A DNA stretch of 19,490 bases from JBPOIS01 sp052034295 (GCA_052034295.1 JBPOIS010000102.1:1-19490), one strand, 5' to 3'. Shown: positions 1-7,256, counted from the stretch's first letter. Made by a program: numbers and translations. Notes: generated by a model not told the origin, from the letters alone.

Positions 1-64
1 CTGGCCACCAGCGCCGTGGACCAGAATTGCCGCCGGGATGCAGGCTGGACCACACGATTGCGGC

Positions 65-754
65 TCATGGGCTGGAGGCCGCAGCACCGCTGGGCTCCAC
101 CGCCACCGGGGTGTCCGCCACGGGGGCGGTCAGTGGTGTGGCGGTGGCCACAGGCTCCACCGGTGCCGGGGCGCTGGTTTCCCCGATCAGGTCCACCAGT
201 GAAATGATCTTGCGCACATTCTTGCTCTGCTGGATCAGCAGATTGACCTGCTGCAGCTCCGCGGCACTGAGGCGGCCCATCACATACACCACACCATCTT
301 CGGTGCTGATGCGGACCTTGCTGTCGCGCAGCCCGGACAGCAGGATGCGTCGGCGCACATCAGCCGTGGTCAGGTTGTCCTGCATGATGGTGGAATAATT
401 CACCTTGTCGCCGACACTGAGAAAATTGTGCACCATTTTGACATCGCTCATGCTGCGCACGTTTTGCTCGGCCAGCTCCTTCAGGTAGGCATCGGGCACC
501 TGCCCGGTCAGCAGCACGGCACTGTGAAAACTGTCCACCTTGATGCGGCTGAAGCGAAAGCGCGGGTCCAGCTTGTACAGGTTGATCTGCGCGGTGCGGG
601 CAATGCTGGAATCGGTCAGCATCTGCGCCAGGCTGCGCTCGCCGCTGGGCACCCCGATCGCGGCCGGGCCGGTCTGGTCCGCCACAAACGAGGAACATCC
701 GGTCAGGCTGGCCAGCACCACCAGACCCGCGCCCCACTGTTTCCACTGCCGCAT
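65..754 (-). CDS. dolP: BON-domain outer-membrane lipoprotein, DolP (YraP) family
   Basis: The 229-residue product opens with a lipoprotein signal peptide: basic start, hydrophobic segment at about residues 8-17, and lipobox Leu-Thr-Gly-Cys with Cys20 as the predicted lipidated residue. Two BON domains follow, at roughly residues 45-112 and 125-190; both keep the alternating hydrophobic pattern and the Gly near V-x-L-x-G. In E. coli the equivalent protein is an outer-membrane lipoprotein that supports envelope integrity and Bam function at division sites. The last ~37 residues form a Pro/Ala/Thr/Val-rich tail; E. coli DolP is about 191 residues, so this extension is unusual. The ATG is set by AAGGAG nine bases upstream. 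Its neighbour yraN lies 60 nt upstream on the same strand, as in the conserved yraN-dolP order, but diaA, which separates them in enterobacteria, is absent. Family assignment is firm; the function is taken from homologues. Confidence 0.9.
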   Translation of the reverse strand: MRQWKQWGAGLVVLASLTGCSSFVADQTGPAAIGVPSGERSLAQMLTDSSIARTAQINLYKLDPRFRFSRIKVDSFHSAVLLTGQVPDAYLKELAEQNVRSMSDVKMVHNFLSVGDKVNYSTIMQDNLTTADVRRRILLSGLRDSKVRISTEDGVVYVMGRLSAAELQQVNLLIQQSKNVRKIISLVDLIGETSAPAPVEPVATATPLTAPVADTPVAVEPSGAAASSP

Positions 755-793
755 GGCTTGTGCTCCTTCCCTTGTCTGGACAATTGGCCTGTT

Positions 794-802
794 AGTCTAG
801 CA
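794..802 (-). promoter_or_regulatory. Candidate extended -10 promoter for dolP
   Basis: On the minus strand TG-C-TAGACT forms an extended -10 element, with the hexamer at 794-799 and the TG at 801-802. It lies between the yraN stop and the dolP start, about 40 nt from the ATG. No convincing -35 box is visible at 16-18 nt, and I do not see a sigma-E-type GAACTT motif of the kind that drives dolP in E. coli. Weak but well placed. Confidence 0.35.
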
Positions 803-814
803 AAGACCACGCCT

Positions 815-1222
815 TCAGGCAGTAAATGCACCACAAATCCATTCCGGTGGCTGCAGCAGCGAAGCAAACGCCAGCACATCAAAGCGGCACTCGCGCCATT
901 CATGCTCAGGCGCCCGCTGCAAAAACCACTGCGCCGCCCGGATCAGCTTGCGCTGCTTGGCCACACTGACACTCTCTGCAGCACTGACCAGACCACCCTG
1001 ACGGCGCAGGCGCACCTCCACAAACACCAGCACCGCCCCGTGCAGGGCCACCACATCCAGTTCCCCCACCCGCGCCTGCACATTGCAGTGCAGCACCTGC
1101 AGGCCCTGCTGCTGCAAAAACCGCACCGCCAGCTGTTCAGCCTGCTGGCCACGGGAGGGCCGGGCCGGCGGCTGGGGCACCATCAGGGCACTGGGTTCGT
1201 CTTTGGGCGTTTTTTTCGGCAT
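815..1222 (-). CDS. yraN: YraN / UPF0102 family nuclease-like protein
   Basis: The 135-residue product matches the UPF0102 (YraN) family, a small protein with a Holliday-junction-resolvase / restriction-endonuclease-like fold. Visible signatures, in order, are G-x-x-A-E-x-x-A near the start of the domain, the N-x-x-x-x-x-G-E-L-D-V-V-A stretch with the putative acidic metal ligands, F-V-E-V-R-x-R, the A-A-E-S-V-x-x-x-K helix start, and R-F-D-V. The biochemical role is not settled in most bacteria. The frame stays open further upstream to 1501, but that part overlaps rsmI on the other strand and has no family similarity, so the ATG at 1222 (Met-Pro-Lys-Lys) is chosen. The gene is divergent from rsmI with 41 nt between them, a conserved arrangement in Gammaproteobacteria. 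Codons 3-5 contain a run of seven A on the coding strand. Confidence 0.9.
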   Translation of the reverse strand: MPKKTPKDEPSALMVPQPPARPSRGQQAEQLAVRFLQQQGLQVLHCNVQARVGELDVVALHGAVLVFVEVRLRRQGGLVSAAESVSVAKQRKLIRAAQWFLQRAPEHEWRECRFDVLAFASLLQPPEWICGAFTA

Positions 1223-1263
1223 ACTGCACGGTCTTTTCGTCACAGGCGTGGAACTGATCCTAC

Positions 1264-2112
1264 ATGAAAGCCGGTTTGTATGTGGTGGCCACCCCGATTG
1301 GGCATCTGGACGACCTGAGCCAGCGCGCCCTGCACACCCTGCAGCAGGTGCAGCTGATTGCCGCAGAGGACACCCGCCAGTCCGCACACCTGTTGCAGCA
1401 CCATGGCATCCACACCCCGCTGACCGCCTGCCACGACCACAACGAAGGCCAGCGCGCCGCCGAGCTGATTGGCCGCATCCAGCAGGGGGAGGCGATTGCA
1501 CTGATCAGCGATGCCGGGACCCCGCTGATCAGCGACCCGGGTTTCCGGCTGGTGCGGGCGGCCCACGACGCCGGGGTGCCGGTCAGCCCGATCCCCGGCC
1601 CCTGCGCGGCGATTGCCGCCCTGTCGGCGGCGGGACTGCCGAGTGACCGGTTCTTTTTTGAGGGGTTTTTACCGGCCAAAACCGCAGGCCGTCAGGCGCG
1701 GCTGCACGAGCTGGCCACTGAACCGGCCACGCTGATTTTTTATGAAGCTCCGCACCGCATTGTCGCCATGCTGGAGGACCTGTGCCACTGCTTCGGCCCG
1801 GACCGTCAGGCCACGCTGTGCCGCGAACTGACCAAAACCTTTGAAACCCTCCGCCGCGCCCCGCTGGCCACGCTGCGCGACTGGGTGGCCAGTGACCCAA
1901 ATCAGCAAAAGGGCGAAATCGTGCTGGTGGTGGCCGGGGCCGACCTGCACACCCGCCAGCAGGCCCAGCAGCAGCAGGCCCTGGAGATGCTGAAAAAACT
2001 GCTGCCGCACATGCCCCTGAAGACCGCCGCGCAACTGGTGGCGGACTGGACCGGCCTGAAAAAAAACGACCTGTACCAGCAGGGTCTGGACTTCAGGGCA
2101 GCGCTGGAATGA
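1264..2112 (+). CDS. rsmI: 16S rRNA (cytidine1402-2'-O)-methyltransferase RsmI
   Basis: RsmI uses SAM to methylate the ribose of C1402 in the 16S rRNA decoding centre, working with RsmH. The 282-residue protein is the normal family length and belongs to the tetrapyrrole-methylase fold. Motifs are complete: the GLYVVATPIGHLDD-type N-terminus, A-E-D-T-R at 34-38, D-A-G-T-P-L-I-S-D-P-G at 83-93, P-G-P-C-A at 111-115, F-F-E-G-F-L-P at 131-137, E-A-P-H-R at 161-165, C-R-E-L-T-K at 186-191 and K-G-E-I-V-L-V-V at 216-223. The start at 1264 agrees with the family N-terminus; the Shine-Dalgarno is weak (GGA about ten bases upstream). Divergent to yraN, as is typical, although lpoA, which usually flanks it in enterobacteria, is not present. 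Eight consecutive A at 2059-2066 encode the conserved Lys-Lys-Asn near the C-terminus and could be a slippage site. Confidence 0.97.
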   Translation: MKAGLYVVATPIGHLDDLSQRALHTLQQVQLIAAEDTRQSAHLLQHHGIHTPLTACHDHNEGQRAAELIGRIQQGEAIALISDAGTPLISDPGFRLVRAAHDAGVPVSPIPGPCAAIAALSAAGLPSDRFFFEGFLPAKTAGRQARLHELATEPATLIFYEAPHRIVAMLEDLCHCFGPDRQATLCRELTKTFETLRRAPLATLRDWVASDPNQQKGEIVLVVAGADLHTRQQAQQQQALEMLKKLLPHMPLKTAAQLVADWTGLKKNDLYQQGLDFRAALE

Positions 2113-2127
2113 ACTGCCCCGGCGGGC

Positions 2128-2155
2128 AAAAAAGGCCTTGACCTGTCATCAAGGC
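2128..2155 (-). terminator. Possible minus-strand hairpin terminator / operator-like inverted repeat
   Basis: A perfect 7-bp inverted repeat (GCCTTGA at 2135-2141, TCAAGGC at 2149-2155) with a 7-nt loop is followed, on the minus strand, by C and six T (2128-2133). That is the form of an intrinsic terminator for transcripts running antisense into rsmI. The same repeat overlaps the -35 box of the DUF805 promoter, so it could instead bind a regulator. Seen in the sequence; function inferred. Confidence 0.35.
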
Positions 2156-2165
2156 ATGGCATAGT
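2138..2165 (+). promoter_or_regulatory. Sigma-70-type promoter for the DUF805 gene
   Basis: TTGACC at 2138-2143, a 16-nt spacer and CATAGT at 2160-2165, with an extended-minus-10 TG at 2157-2158. The predicted start of transcription near 2172 leaves a leader of about 50 nt before the ATG at 2225. The match is good enough to suggest that the gene is transcribed independently of rsmI. Confidence 0.6.
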
Positions 2166-2224
2166 CAGGGCGCAGGGCTTTGGTATGGCCCACGGATGCT
2201 TTTTTAGACACTGGAAAAAACAAC

Positions 2225-2608
2225 ATGAACTGGTTTTTGCATGTGGTACGCGACAATTACGCCAATTTTCAGGGCCGGGCCCGGCGCCAGGAATACTGGA
2301 TGTTTGTGCTGTTTCAGATTCTGGCGGTGATTGTCGCAGCAGTAATCGACAGCGTGCTGTTTCGCGGCAAGATGATCCTGTACACGGTGACGGCCCTCGG
2401 GCTGCTGGTGCCTGCCCTCGCAGTGGGCGTACGCCGCCTGCACGACACCGACCGCAGTGGCTGGTGGCTGCTGGGCTCGCTGGTGCCATTGCTCAACATT
2501 GTGGTGCTGGTGTTCTTGTGCCTGGACGGTACGCGCGGCCCGAACCGCTTCGGGGCCGACCCCAAACAATCACTGCCCCCGGCCCTGCCGCCTTCACTGC
2601 AGAAATAA
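2225..2608 (+). CDS. DUF805 family inner-membrane protein
   Basis: A 127-residue protein of the DUF805 (YhaH/YhaI-like) family, small integral membrane proteins of unknown function. Family marks are the N-terminal F-x-G-R-A-R-R-Q-E-Y-W-M-F segment (residues 15-27) and the V-R-R-L-H-D-T-D-R-S-G-W-W motif (69-81). Hydrophobic segments at about 25-46, 51-68 and 82-100 suggest three membrane helices; the C-terminal G-T-x-G-x-N-x-F-G-x-D-P signature (102-113) is also present. The ATG at 2225 (Met-Asn-Trp-Phe) is preferred over the upstream in-frame 2180 because the family begins here and a GGA-containing purine tract lies upstream. It has its own promoter and ends right at a strong terminator, so it is probably monocistronic. 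The family is clear; no function can be given. Confidence 0.9.
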   Translation: MNWFLHVVRDNYANFQGRARRQEYWMFVLFQILAVIVAAVIDSVLFRGKMILYTVTALGLLVPALAVGVRRLHDTDRSGWWLLGSLVPLLNIVVLVFLCLDGTRGPNRFGADPKQSLPPALPPSLQK

Positions 2609-2634
2609 AAAAAGCGCCCACGGGCGCTTTTTTT
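2607..2634. terminator. Bidirectional intrinsic terminator between DUF805 gene and SutA-like gene
   Basis: The stem GCGCCC/GGGCGC at 2614-2627 is flanked by a run of seven A on the left and seven T on the right. The fully symmetrical arrangement gives a hairpin plus U-tract on both strands, serving the two convergent genes that end at 2608 and 2654. Confidence 0.9.
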
Positions 2635-2653
2635 CAGTCCGTCTGTACGCTGC

Positions 2654-2953
2654 TCAGTGCACGGCACTCTCGTCCGGCGGCACTTCGGTGATCTTGCCGC
2701 CCTGGGCCAGAAACCGGGCCAGCTCGTCTTCCAGTTGCTGGCGCTGGTGCAGCTTGGCGGTGACGGTCAGGCTTTCGGCTTCGGCCACGTCACTGGCCTT
2801 CTGGCTGGCCAGTGTGCCATCGGCATCGTGTTCAGCCGAAGTGCCGGTCAGGTCCTCAGGACTGTCCGCCTCGTCGGCTTCGACCTCATCGCTGTCACTG
2901 GGGTCTTCGGCGTCCTCACTGGCGTCGTATAGGTCTTTGGTCTCTTCACTCAT
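2654..2953 (-). CDS. sutA: SutA-like RNA polymerase-binding transcriptional regulator
   Basis: A 99-residue, very acidic protein. Residues 1-50 are dominated by Asp, Glu, Ser and Ala and look disordered. The C-terminal part, about residues 66-93, carries a charged helix followed by L-E-D-E-L-A-R-F-L-A-Q-G-G-K-I-T-E-V-P-P, which closely resembles the conserved end of Pseudomonas SutA (…EEFLSRGGKVQEIEP). SutA is a small factor, expressed in slow growth, that binds RNA polymerase beta and helps rRNA and housekeeping promoters stay active; it likewise has an acidic disordered N-tail, a short helix and a flexible C-tail. The ATG at 2953 is supported by GGAG nine bases upstream; the in-frame ATG at 2983 has no such site. 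It has its own promoter and ends in a shared terminator, so it is a single-gene unit. Family call rests on my recognition of the C-terminal motif and overall composition. Confidence 0.72.
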   Translation of the reverse strand: MSEETKDLYDASEDAEDPSDSDEVEADEADSPEDLTGTSAEHDADGTLASQKASDVAEAESLTVTAKLHQRQQLEDELARFLAQGGKITEVPPDESAVH

Positions 2954-2974
2954 GGTGATTGACTCCACTGCAAT

Positions 2975-2991
2975 CCGGGGCAAAAACCCGG
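2975..2991 (-). other. Small hairpin in the leader of the SutA-like gene
   Basis: CCGGG (2975-2979) pairs with CCCGG (2987-2991) around a 7-nt T-rich loop on the transcribed strand. It sits in the roughly 80-nt 5' leader between the predicted promoter and the Shine-Dalgarno. It may affect translation or mRNA stability; no function is shown. Confidence 0.35.
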
Positions 2992-3037
2992 TTCAACACA
3001 GCCAAGCCGGCGCTCCGGGTGGTTCACGATTCAGCAA

Positions 3038-3067
3038 ACTGTACCAAGGGCCTTGCCCGGCTGCCAA
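3038..3067 (-). promoter_or_regulatory. Sigma-70-type promoter for the SutA-like gene
   Basis: Reading the minus strand, TTGGCA (3062-3067) is separated by 18 nt from TACAGT (3038-3043). It lies just past the ubiI stop and gives a leader of about 80 nt. Confidence 0.5.
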
Positions 3068-3078
3068 TCCCCCGCCTG

Positions 3079-4332
3079 TCAAAAATCCATCAGGGCGTAG
3101 CGGGTCTTGCGCAGTGCAGGCCATCCACTGGCGGCCTCGGTGATCCGGGACGACAGCCCCGGCCAGCGGTTCACCACCTGATGCCCCCAGTCGCGCAGCA
3201 CCACCCAGGCCGGCAGGTGGTTTTTTTCCAGCCAGCCAATTGCGCTCATGCTGTGCATCATCACGCTGCAGGCCAGTCGGCGCTCGCGGGCATAGCGGCT
3301 CAGGGTCTGATCCGCGGCCCAGAGCCCCCGCTCGCGGTCACGCAGCAGGCTGTCGGCCAGCAGGCCAGCATCCAGCAGGCCCAGATTCACCCCCTGCCCC
3401 GCCAGCGGGTGAATGCCGTGGGCGGCATCGCCGATCAGCGCCAGAGCGGGCAGCCACTCCGTCTCCGCCTGCTGGGCCCGCAGCGGAAACAGGCCACGCG
3501 ACTCAATGGCGCGTACCTCACCGAGTACCCGCTCGCTGAACCGGGTCAGGGCCTCGGCCAGCGCGGGCGTGTCGGCACTGGCCCACGCCTCCGCCTCAGC
3601 CGTGGGCAGGGTCCACACCATCGACACCCAGTGGTCACGCGCCGCCGGCGGCAGGTCAGTGGACAGGTCAGCCATTGGCAGCAACGCCAGTGGCCCACCC
3701 GGCAAAAACACCTGGCGCGCCACCCCGCCATGGGGACGGCTCATCTGCAGGGCGGCAGTCAGGCCGGACTGGTGATAATCCAGCTGGCGGACGCGGATGC
3801 CGGCCTGCTCACGCACCTGCGAACGGGCCCCATCGGCCCCGATCAGCAGGGCGGTGTCCCAGACCTGTCCATCCTGGCCCTGAATCCGCCAGCCCCTGCC
3901 CAGCGGGGCCACCGACTGAACCCGGCAGCCATGCTGCACCGCCACACCTGCGGCCTGCAGCTGGCCCTGCAGCGCCAGCGCCAGCACCGAGGGCTCGACC
4001 ATACTGCCCAGCCGGGGTGCATCGCCCTGCGTGGCGCCAAAATTCATCTGCCCATGGCCTTCACGGTGCCACACCGCCATGGCGTGATAATCGGCACGCC
4101 GCCCCACCTGCGGCCACACCCCGGCCACCTCCAGCAGCCGGATCGAAGCGGGACTGAGTGCATACACCCGGGCATCCCGCTGTTGCAGCACCTGCCCGGT
4201 CAGCGCCGGGGCGGCGTCCAGCAGCGTCACTGCCACCCCTTCGCGGGCCAGCAACAGCGCCATCAGCCCCCCCACCAGCCCACCGCCCACGATCACCACG
4301 GGCAATAGCCCGCCCCCGCCTGCGGCACTCAT
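3079..4332 (-). CDS. ubiI: FAD-dependent ubiquinone-biosynthesis hydroxylase, UbiI (VisC) type
   Basis: A 417-residue flavin monooxygenase of the UbiH/UbiF/VisC/COQ6 group. It has the N-terminal FAD-binding G-G-G-L-V-G (16-21), the I-G-A-D-G-A-R-S motif (164-171), and the GD motif G-D-A-A-H-G-I-H-P-L-A-G-Q-G-V-N-L-G (301-318). Features that favour UbiI over UbiH are Y-H-A-M-A-V-W (82-88), V-A-R-Q-V-F (204-209) and the intact G-D-A-A-H. In E. coli UbiI hydroxylates C5 of the ring of 2-octaprenylphenol using O2 and NADPH. The start overlaps the ubiH stop in an ATGA, indicating translational coupling. The paralogue split between UbiI and UbiF-like enzymes varies among bacteria, so the exact ring position is inferred. 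Confidence 0.85.
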   Translation of the reverse strand: MSAAGGGGLLPVVIVGGGLVGGLMALLLAREGVAVTLLDAAPALTGQVLQQRDARVYALSPASIRLLEVAGVWPQVGRRADYHAMAVWHREGHGQMNFGATQGDAPRLGSMVEPSVLALALQGQLQAAGVAVQHGCRVQSVAPLGRGWRIQGQDGQVWDTALLIGADGARSQVREQAGIRVRQLDYHQSGLTAALQMSRPHGGVARQVFLPGGPLALLPMADLSTDLPPAARDHWVSMVWTLPTAEAEAWASADTPALAEALTRFSERVLGEVRAIESRGLFPLRAQQAETEWLPALALIGDAAHGIHPLAGQGVNLGLLDAGLLADSLLRDRERGLWAADQTLSRYARERRLACSVMMHSMSAIGWLEKNHLPAWVVLRDWGHQVVNRWPGLSSRITEAASGWPALRKTRYALMDF

Positions 4333-5588
4333 GTTTTCAGCCCCATCGCATAGCTGGCCAGCAGGGGCTTGGCCCCCGGCAACACATCAAAGGCCAGCAA
4401 CCCCAGATTGCGCGCCACCCGCAGCAGCGGATTGCGGTGGGTAAAGCCACGCACCACCCCATCGCAGAACAGCGCCACCCGGCGCTGGTCCACCTGCCGG
4501 GCCTGCTCATAGTCGCGCAGCAGCGCCGACAGGGACGCCGCCGACCCGGCCTGCGCCAGCATCCGGCACAGCACATCCACATCACGGATGCACAGGTTGA
4601 ACCCCTGGCCGGCCACCGGGTGCAACGTGTGGGCGGCGTTGCCCATCAGCACCACCCGCCCCTCCACCTGCCGCTCGGCCAGCACCTGCACCAGCGGATA
4701 GGCAAAGCGTGCGCCCGTGCGCACGAAGCGTCCGGCCCGATCGCCAAAACTCTGCTGCAACGCCTGCAAAAACCGCTCATCCGCGTCAGCGCCCAGCCAT
4801 TGCTGCTCCGTGCCACTGGCCACCGTCCACACCACCGAGCGCCGGCCCTGATCCAGGGTGCCGGGTTGGTCCGGCAGCGGCAACAGCGCCAGCGGCCCCT
4901 GATCACTGAACCGCTCAAACGCCACCTGCTGGTGGGGCCGGTCGGTCTGCACCGTGGTCACCAGCGCCACCTGCTGATAGTCATGCACGGCGGCACCGAT
5001 CCCCAGCAACTGCCGACACACCGAATCGCGGCCATCAGCGGCCAGCACCAGATCCGCAGTCATCTGCTGCACCGCACCATCCTGCTCGGCGGTCAGCGTC
5101 ACGTGGGTGTCCGACTGGCTCAGCCCGGTGACCCGGACCTGCTCACGCAGGGTGATCTGCGGCTGCTCGCGCACCGCCTGCAGCAACACCTGTCCCAGCC
5201 AGGCGTTTTCAATCACCTGGCCAAAGCTTTCAATCTGCTCTTCATCGGCCCTGAGGCTGGCCTTGCCAAAACTGCCCTGCTCACTGATGCGCACCTGCAG
5301 GATCGGTGTCGCATGCACCTGCAATCGATCCCACAGGCCCAGCGCCCGGAACACCTGCACCGTCCGCCGTGACAGCGCGGTGTTGCGGGCATCAAAACTC
5401 GGGTGGTACACCTCCGCGGCCGTCTGCGGATAGCGGCCTGCCTCCAGTACAGTCACCGCACGCCCCTGCTGGGCCAGCCGCAGGGCCAGGGTCAGCCCCA
5501 CCATGCCACCGCCGACAATCACCAGCGACTGGGGCACCCGCGACGGGGGAATCCCGGTACTGGACTCAGAATGGGCCACATTGGACAT
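4329..5588 (-). CDS. ubiH: 2-octaprenyl-6-methoxyphenol hydroxylase UbiH
   Basis: A 419-residue FAD monooxygenase. The dinucleotide-binding G-G-G-M-V-G is at residues 26-31, A-A-D-G-R-D-S at 183-189, and the GD-motif region reads G-N-A-A-H-T-L-H-P-V-A-G-Q-G-F-N-L (316-332). The Asn in place of Asp in that motif, the H-P-x-F-D-A-R-x-x-A-L-S stretch (62-73) and A-F-E-R-F-x-x-x-G-P-L-A (223-234) are typical of UbiH, which hydroxylates C1 of the quinone ring in aerobic ubiquinone synthesis. About 20 extra residues precede the usual start; the ATG at 5588 has only a weak G-rich ribosome site, but no better in-frame ATG is visible. First gene of the ubiH-ubiI operon, behind its own promoter. Confidence 0.92.
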   Translation of the reverse strand: MSNVAHSESSTGIPPSRVPQSLVIVGGGMVGLTLALRLAQQGRAVTVLEAGRYPQTAAEVYHPSFDARNTALSRRTVQVFRALGLWDRLQVHATPILQVRISEQGSFGKASLRADEEQIESFGQVIENAWLGQVLLQAVREQPQITLREQVRVTGLSQSDTHVTLTAEQDGAVQQMTADLVLAADGRDSVCRQLLGIGAAVHDYQQVALVTTVQTDRPHQQVAFERFSDQGPLALLPLPDQPGTLDQGRRSVVWTVASGTEQQWLGADADERFLQALQQSFGDRAGRFVRTGARFAYPLVQVLAERQVEGRVVLMGNAAHTLHPVAGQGFNLCIRDVDVLCRMLAQAGSAASLSALLRDYEQARQVDQRRVALFCDGVVRGFTHRNPLLRVARNLGLLAFDVLPGAKPLLASYAMGLKT

Positions 5589-5621
5589 GAAAAAACACCC
5601 CGCAGGTCGAGAGTGCCTGTG

Positions 5622-5650
5622 AGGATAGCGCCCCGGCCACGCAAACCCAA
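5622..5650 (-). promoter_or_regulatory. Sigma-70-type promoter for ubiH-ubiI
   Basis: On the minus strand TTGGGT (5645-5650), a 17-nt spacer and TATCCT (5622-5627). The leader to the ubiH ATG would be about 27 nt. It lies downstream of the pepP terminator, so the ubiHI pair appears to be transcribed apart from ygfB-pepP. Confidence 0.6.
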
Positions 5651-5669
5651 GCCTGATCCGGATCGGGAC

Positions 5670-5695
5670 AAAAAAAATCCCGCTTCACGCGGGAC
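5670..5695 (-). terminator. Intrinsic terminator of the ygfB-pepP transcript
   Basis: On the minus strand TCCCGC (5689-5694), loop GTGAA, GCGGGA (5678-5683), then eight T (5670-5677). A run of A also lies on the far side, so it may work weakly on the plus strand. About 95 nt after the pepP stop; nothing else is visible in between. Confidence 0.88.
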
Positions 5696-5789
5696 AGAAA
5701 AAAATAAGAAATACCCGTTTTGGTCCAGTTAACCGCCACGCACTGCGACTCGCATGACCTGCCTAGCTTCGGACACTACGGCAGGGGGC

Positions 5790-7217
5790 TCAATCGCCCA
5801 AACTGGGTATTCCCTGGATCAGCGCCTCCAGCGCCCCGACCTGCTTGGGCACACCGGCGGTCAGCACCCGGGGTCCCTGTTCGGTCACCAGCACATCGTC
5901 CTCAATGCGGATGCCGATGCCGCGCCAGCGTGGCGCCACGGTGTCGTCATCGGCCGCCACATACAGGCCGGGTTCCACCGTCACCACCATGCCAGCCTGC
6001 AGGGGCCGCCACTGGCCATCGACCTTATAGGCCCCGGCATCATGCACATCCATGCCCAGCCAGTGCCCGGTGCCATGCATGTAAAAACGCCGGTAGGCCC
6101 CCGACTCGATCAGCGCACTGACCTCGCCCGACAGCAGCCCCAGCCGCACCAGTCCAGCGGTCAGCACCTCGACGGCTTTTTCATGGTAAACCTTGCAGTG
6201 CTGGCCCACCTGCACCCAGCGGATGGCCTCCAGCTGCGCGTCCAGCACCAGCTCATACAGGGCTTTTTGTTCTGCTGAAAACCGCCCCGACACCGGAAAG
6301 GTGCGGGTGATGTCAGCGGCGTAGTGGCCCAGTTCGGCCCCGGCATCGATCAGCACCAGATCACCGGCCCGCAGCGGCTGGTCATTGTCGATGTAGTGCA
6401 GGATGCAGGCATTGGCCCCACCGCCGACGATGCTGCCATAGGCGGGCACTCCCCCCCCCTGTGCAAACACATACTCCAGCTCGGCCTGCAGGGCATACTC
6501 CATCTGCCCCGGTCGAACCCGCTGCATCGCCCGCACATGGGCGGCCGCACTCAGGTCAGCGGCCTGCTGCATCAGGGCGATTTCATGCGCATCCTTGATC
6601 AGACGCATCTCTTCGATCAGTGGCTCCAGCTGCACCAGCGCCACCGGCGCACTCACGCCCTGCCGCTGCCGGGCATTGAGCTGGCCCAGCCAGCGGCTGA
6701 CCCGTGCATCCCAGTCAGGGTCCTGCCCCAGCCGGGTGTACAGGTGTTTTTTACCGGCCAACAGTGTCAGTACCTGCTCGTCCAGCGTGTCCACCGGCCA
6801 GGCCTGATCGGCCTGATAGCGGGCCAGCGCGCCTTCCACGCCGGCGCGGCGGCCATCCCAGATTTCCCGCTCCGGATCGCGTGGCCGGCAAAACAGGCCA
6901 AACGGCTGCGCCGTCCCCGGTTGCAGCACCAGCACCACGTCCGGCTCGGCAAAGCCGGTCAGGTACACCACACTGCTGTCGGCGCGATAGCGGTGGTGGG
7001 TGTCACGGCTGCGCACCTGTTCCGGCAGGGTGGGCAGCAGCGCCACACTGTCCGGGGCCAGCTGCGCCAGCAGCCGCTGGCGACGCCCGGCATACACGCC
7101 TTTTTGCAGCCAGTCATGGACCAGCCCCTGCGGCAAAAACGGTGGCCACCGATCCACAGCCGTGTCATTCCCCGCATTCAGGGCGGTCTGCTGCCCCCCC
7201 TCCAAAACATGCCCCAC
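5790..7217 (-). CDS. pepP: Xaa-Pro aminopeptidase PepP
   Basis: A 475-residue M24 metallopeptidase that removes N-terminal residues preceding proline. The N-terminal aminopeptidase P domain spans about residues 40-175 (Y-R-x-x-S-x-x-x-Y-L-T-G-F near 78-89). The pita-bread catalytic domain follows with all five dinuclear metal ligands: D291 and D302 (L-I-D-A-G…A-A-D-I-T-R-T-F-P), H385 (H-G-T-G-H-W-L-G), E415 (T-V-E-P-G-L-Y) and E439 (G-I-R-I-E-D-D). The D302-H385 distance of 83 equals that in E. coli PepP. The start is a GTG at 7217 with an excellent AAGGAG seven bases upstream, giving about 35 residues more at the N-terminus than E. coli PepP; no ATG occurs in this stretch. Second gene after ygfB, with a 39-nt gap, and followed by a terminator. 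Confidence 0.95.
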   Translation of the reverse strand: MGHVLEGGQQTALNAGNDTAVDRWPPFLPQGLVHDWLQKGVYAGRRQRLLAQLAPDSVALLPTLPEQVRSRDTHHRYRADSSVVYLTGFAEPDVVLVLQPGTAQPFGLFCRPRDPEREIWDGRRAGVEGALARYQADQAWPVDTLDEQVLTLLAGKKHLYTRLGQDPDWDARVSRWLGQLNARQRQGVSAPVALVQLEPLIEEMRLIKDAHEIALMQQAADLSAAAHVRAMQRVRPGQMEYALQAELEYVFAQGGGVPAYGSIVGGGANACILHYIDNDQPLRAGDLVLIDAGAELGHYAADITRTFPVSGRFSAEQKALYELVLDAQLEAIRWVQVGQHCKVYHEKAVEVLTAGLVRLGLLSGEVSALIESGAYRRFYMHGTGHWLGMDVHDAGAYKVDGQWRPLQAGMVVTVEPGLYVAADDDTVAPRWRGIGIRIEDDVLVTEQGPRVLTAGVPKQVGALEALIQGIPSLGD

Positions 7218-7256
7218 GCGGACTCTCCTTGATCACTGGTGTTGAAACAATCGCCC

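Noticed and set aside
428..1267. 279-codon plus-strand frame across dolP and yraN
   Set aside because: Runs antisense to two recognised genes and through their intergenic gap; no motif.
2959..5372. Two long plus-strand frames (to 4308 and from 4158) opposite ubiI and ubiH
   Set aside because: Rich in His, Gln, Pro and Arg with no recognisable domain; they mirror the two hydroxylases.
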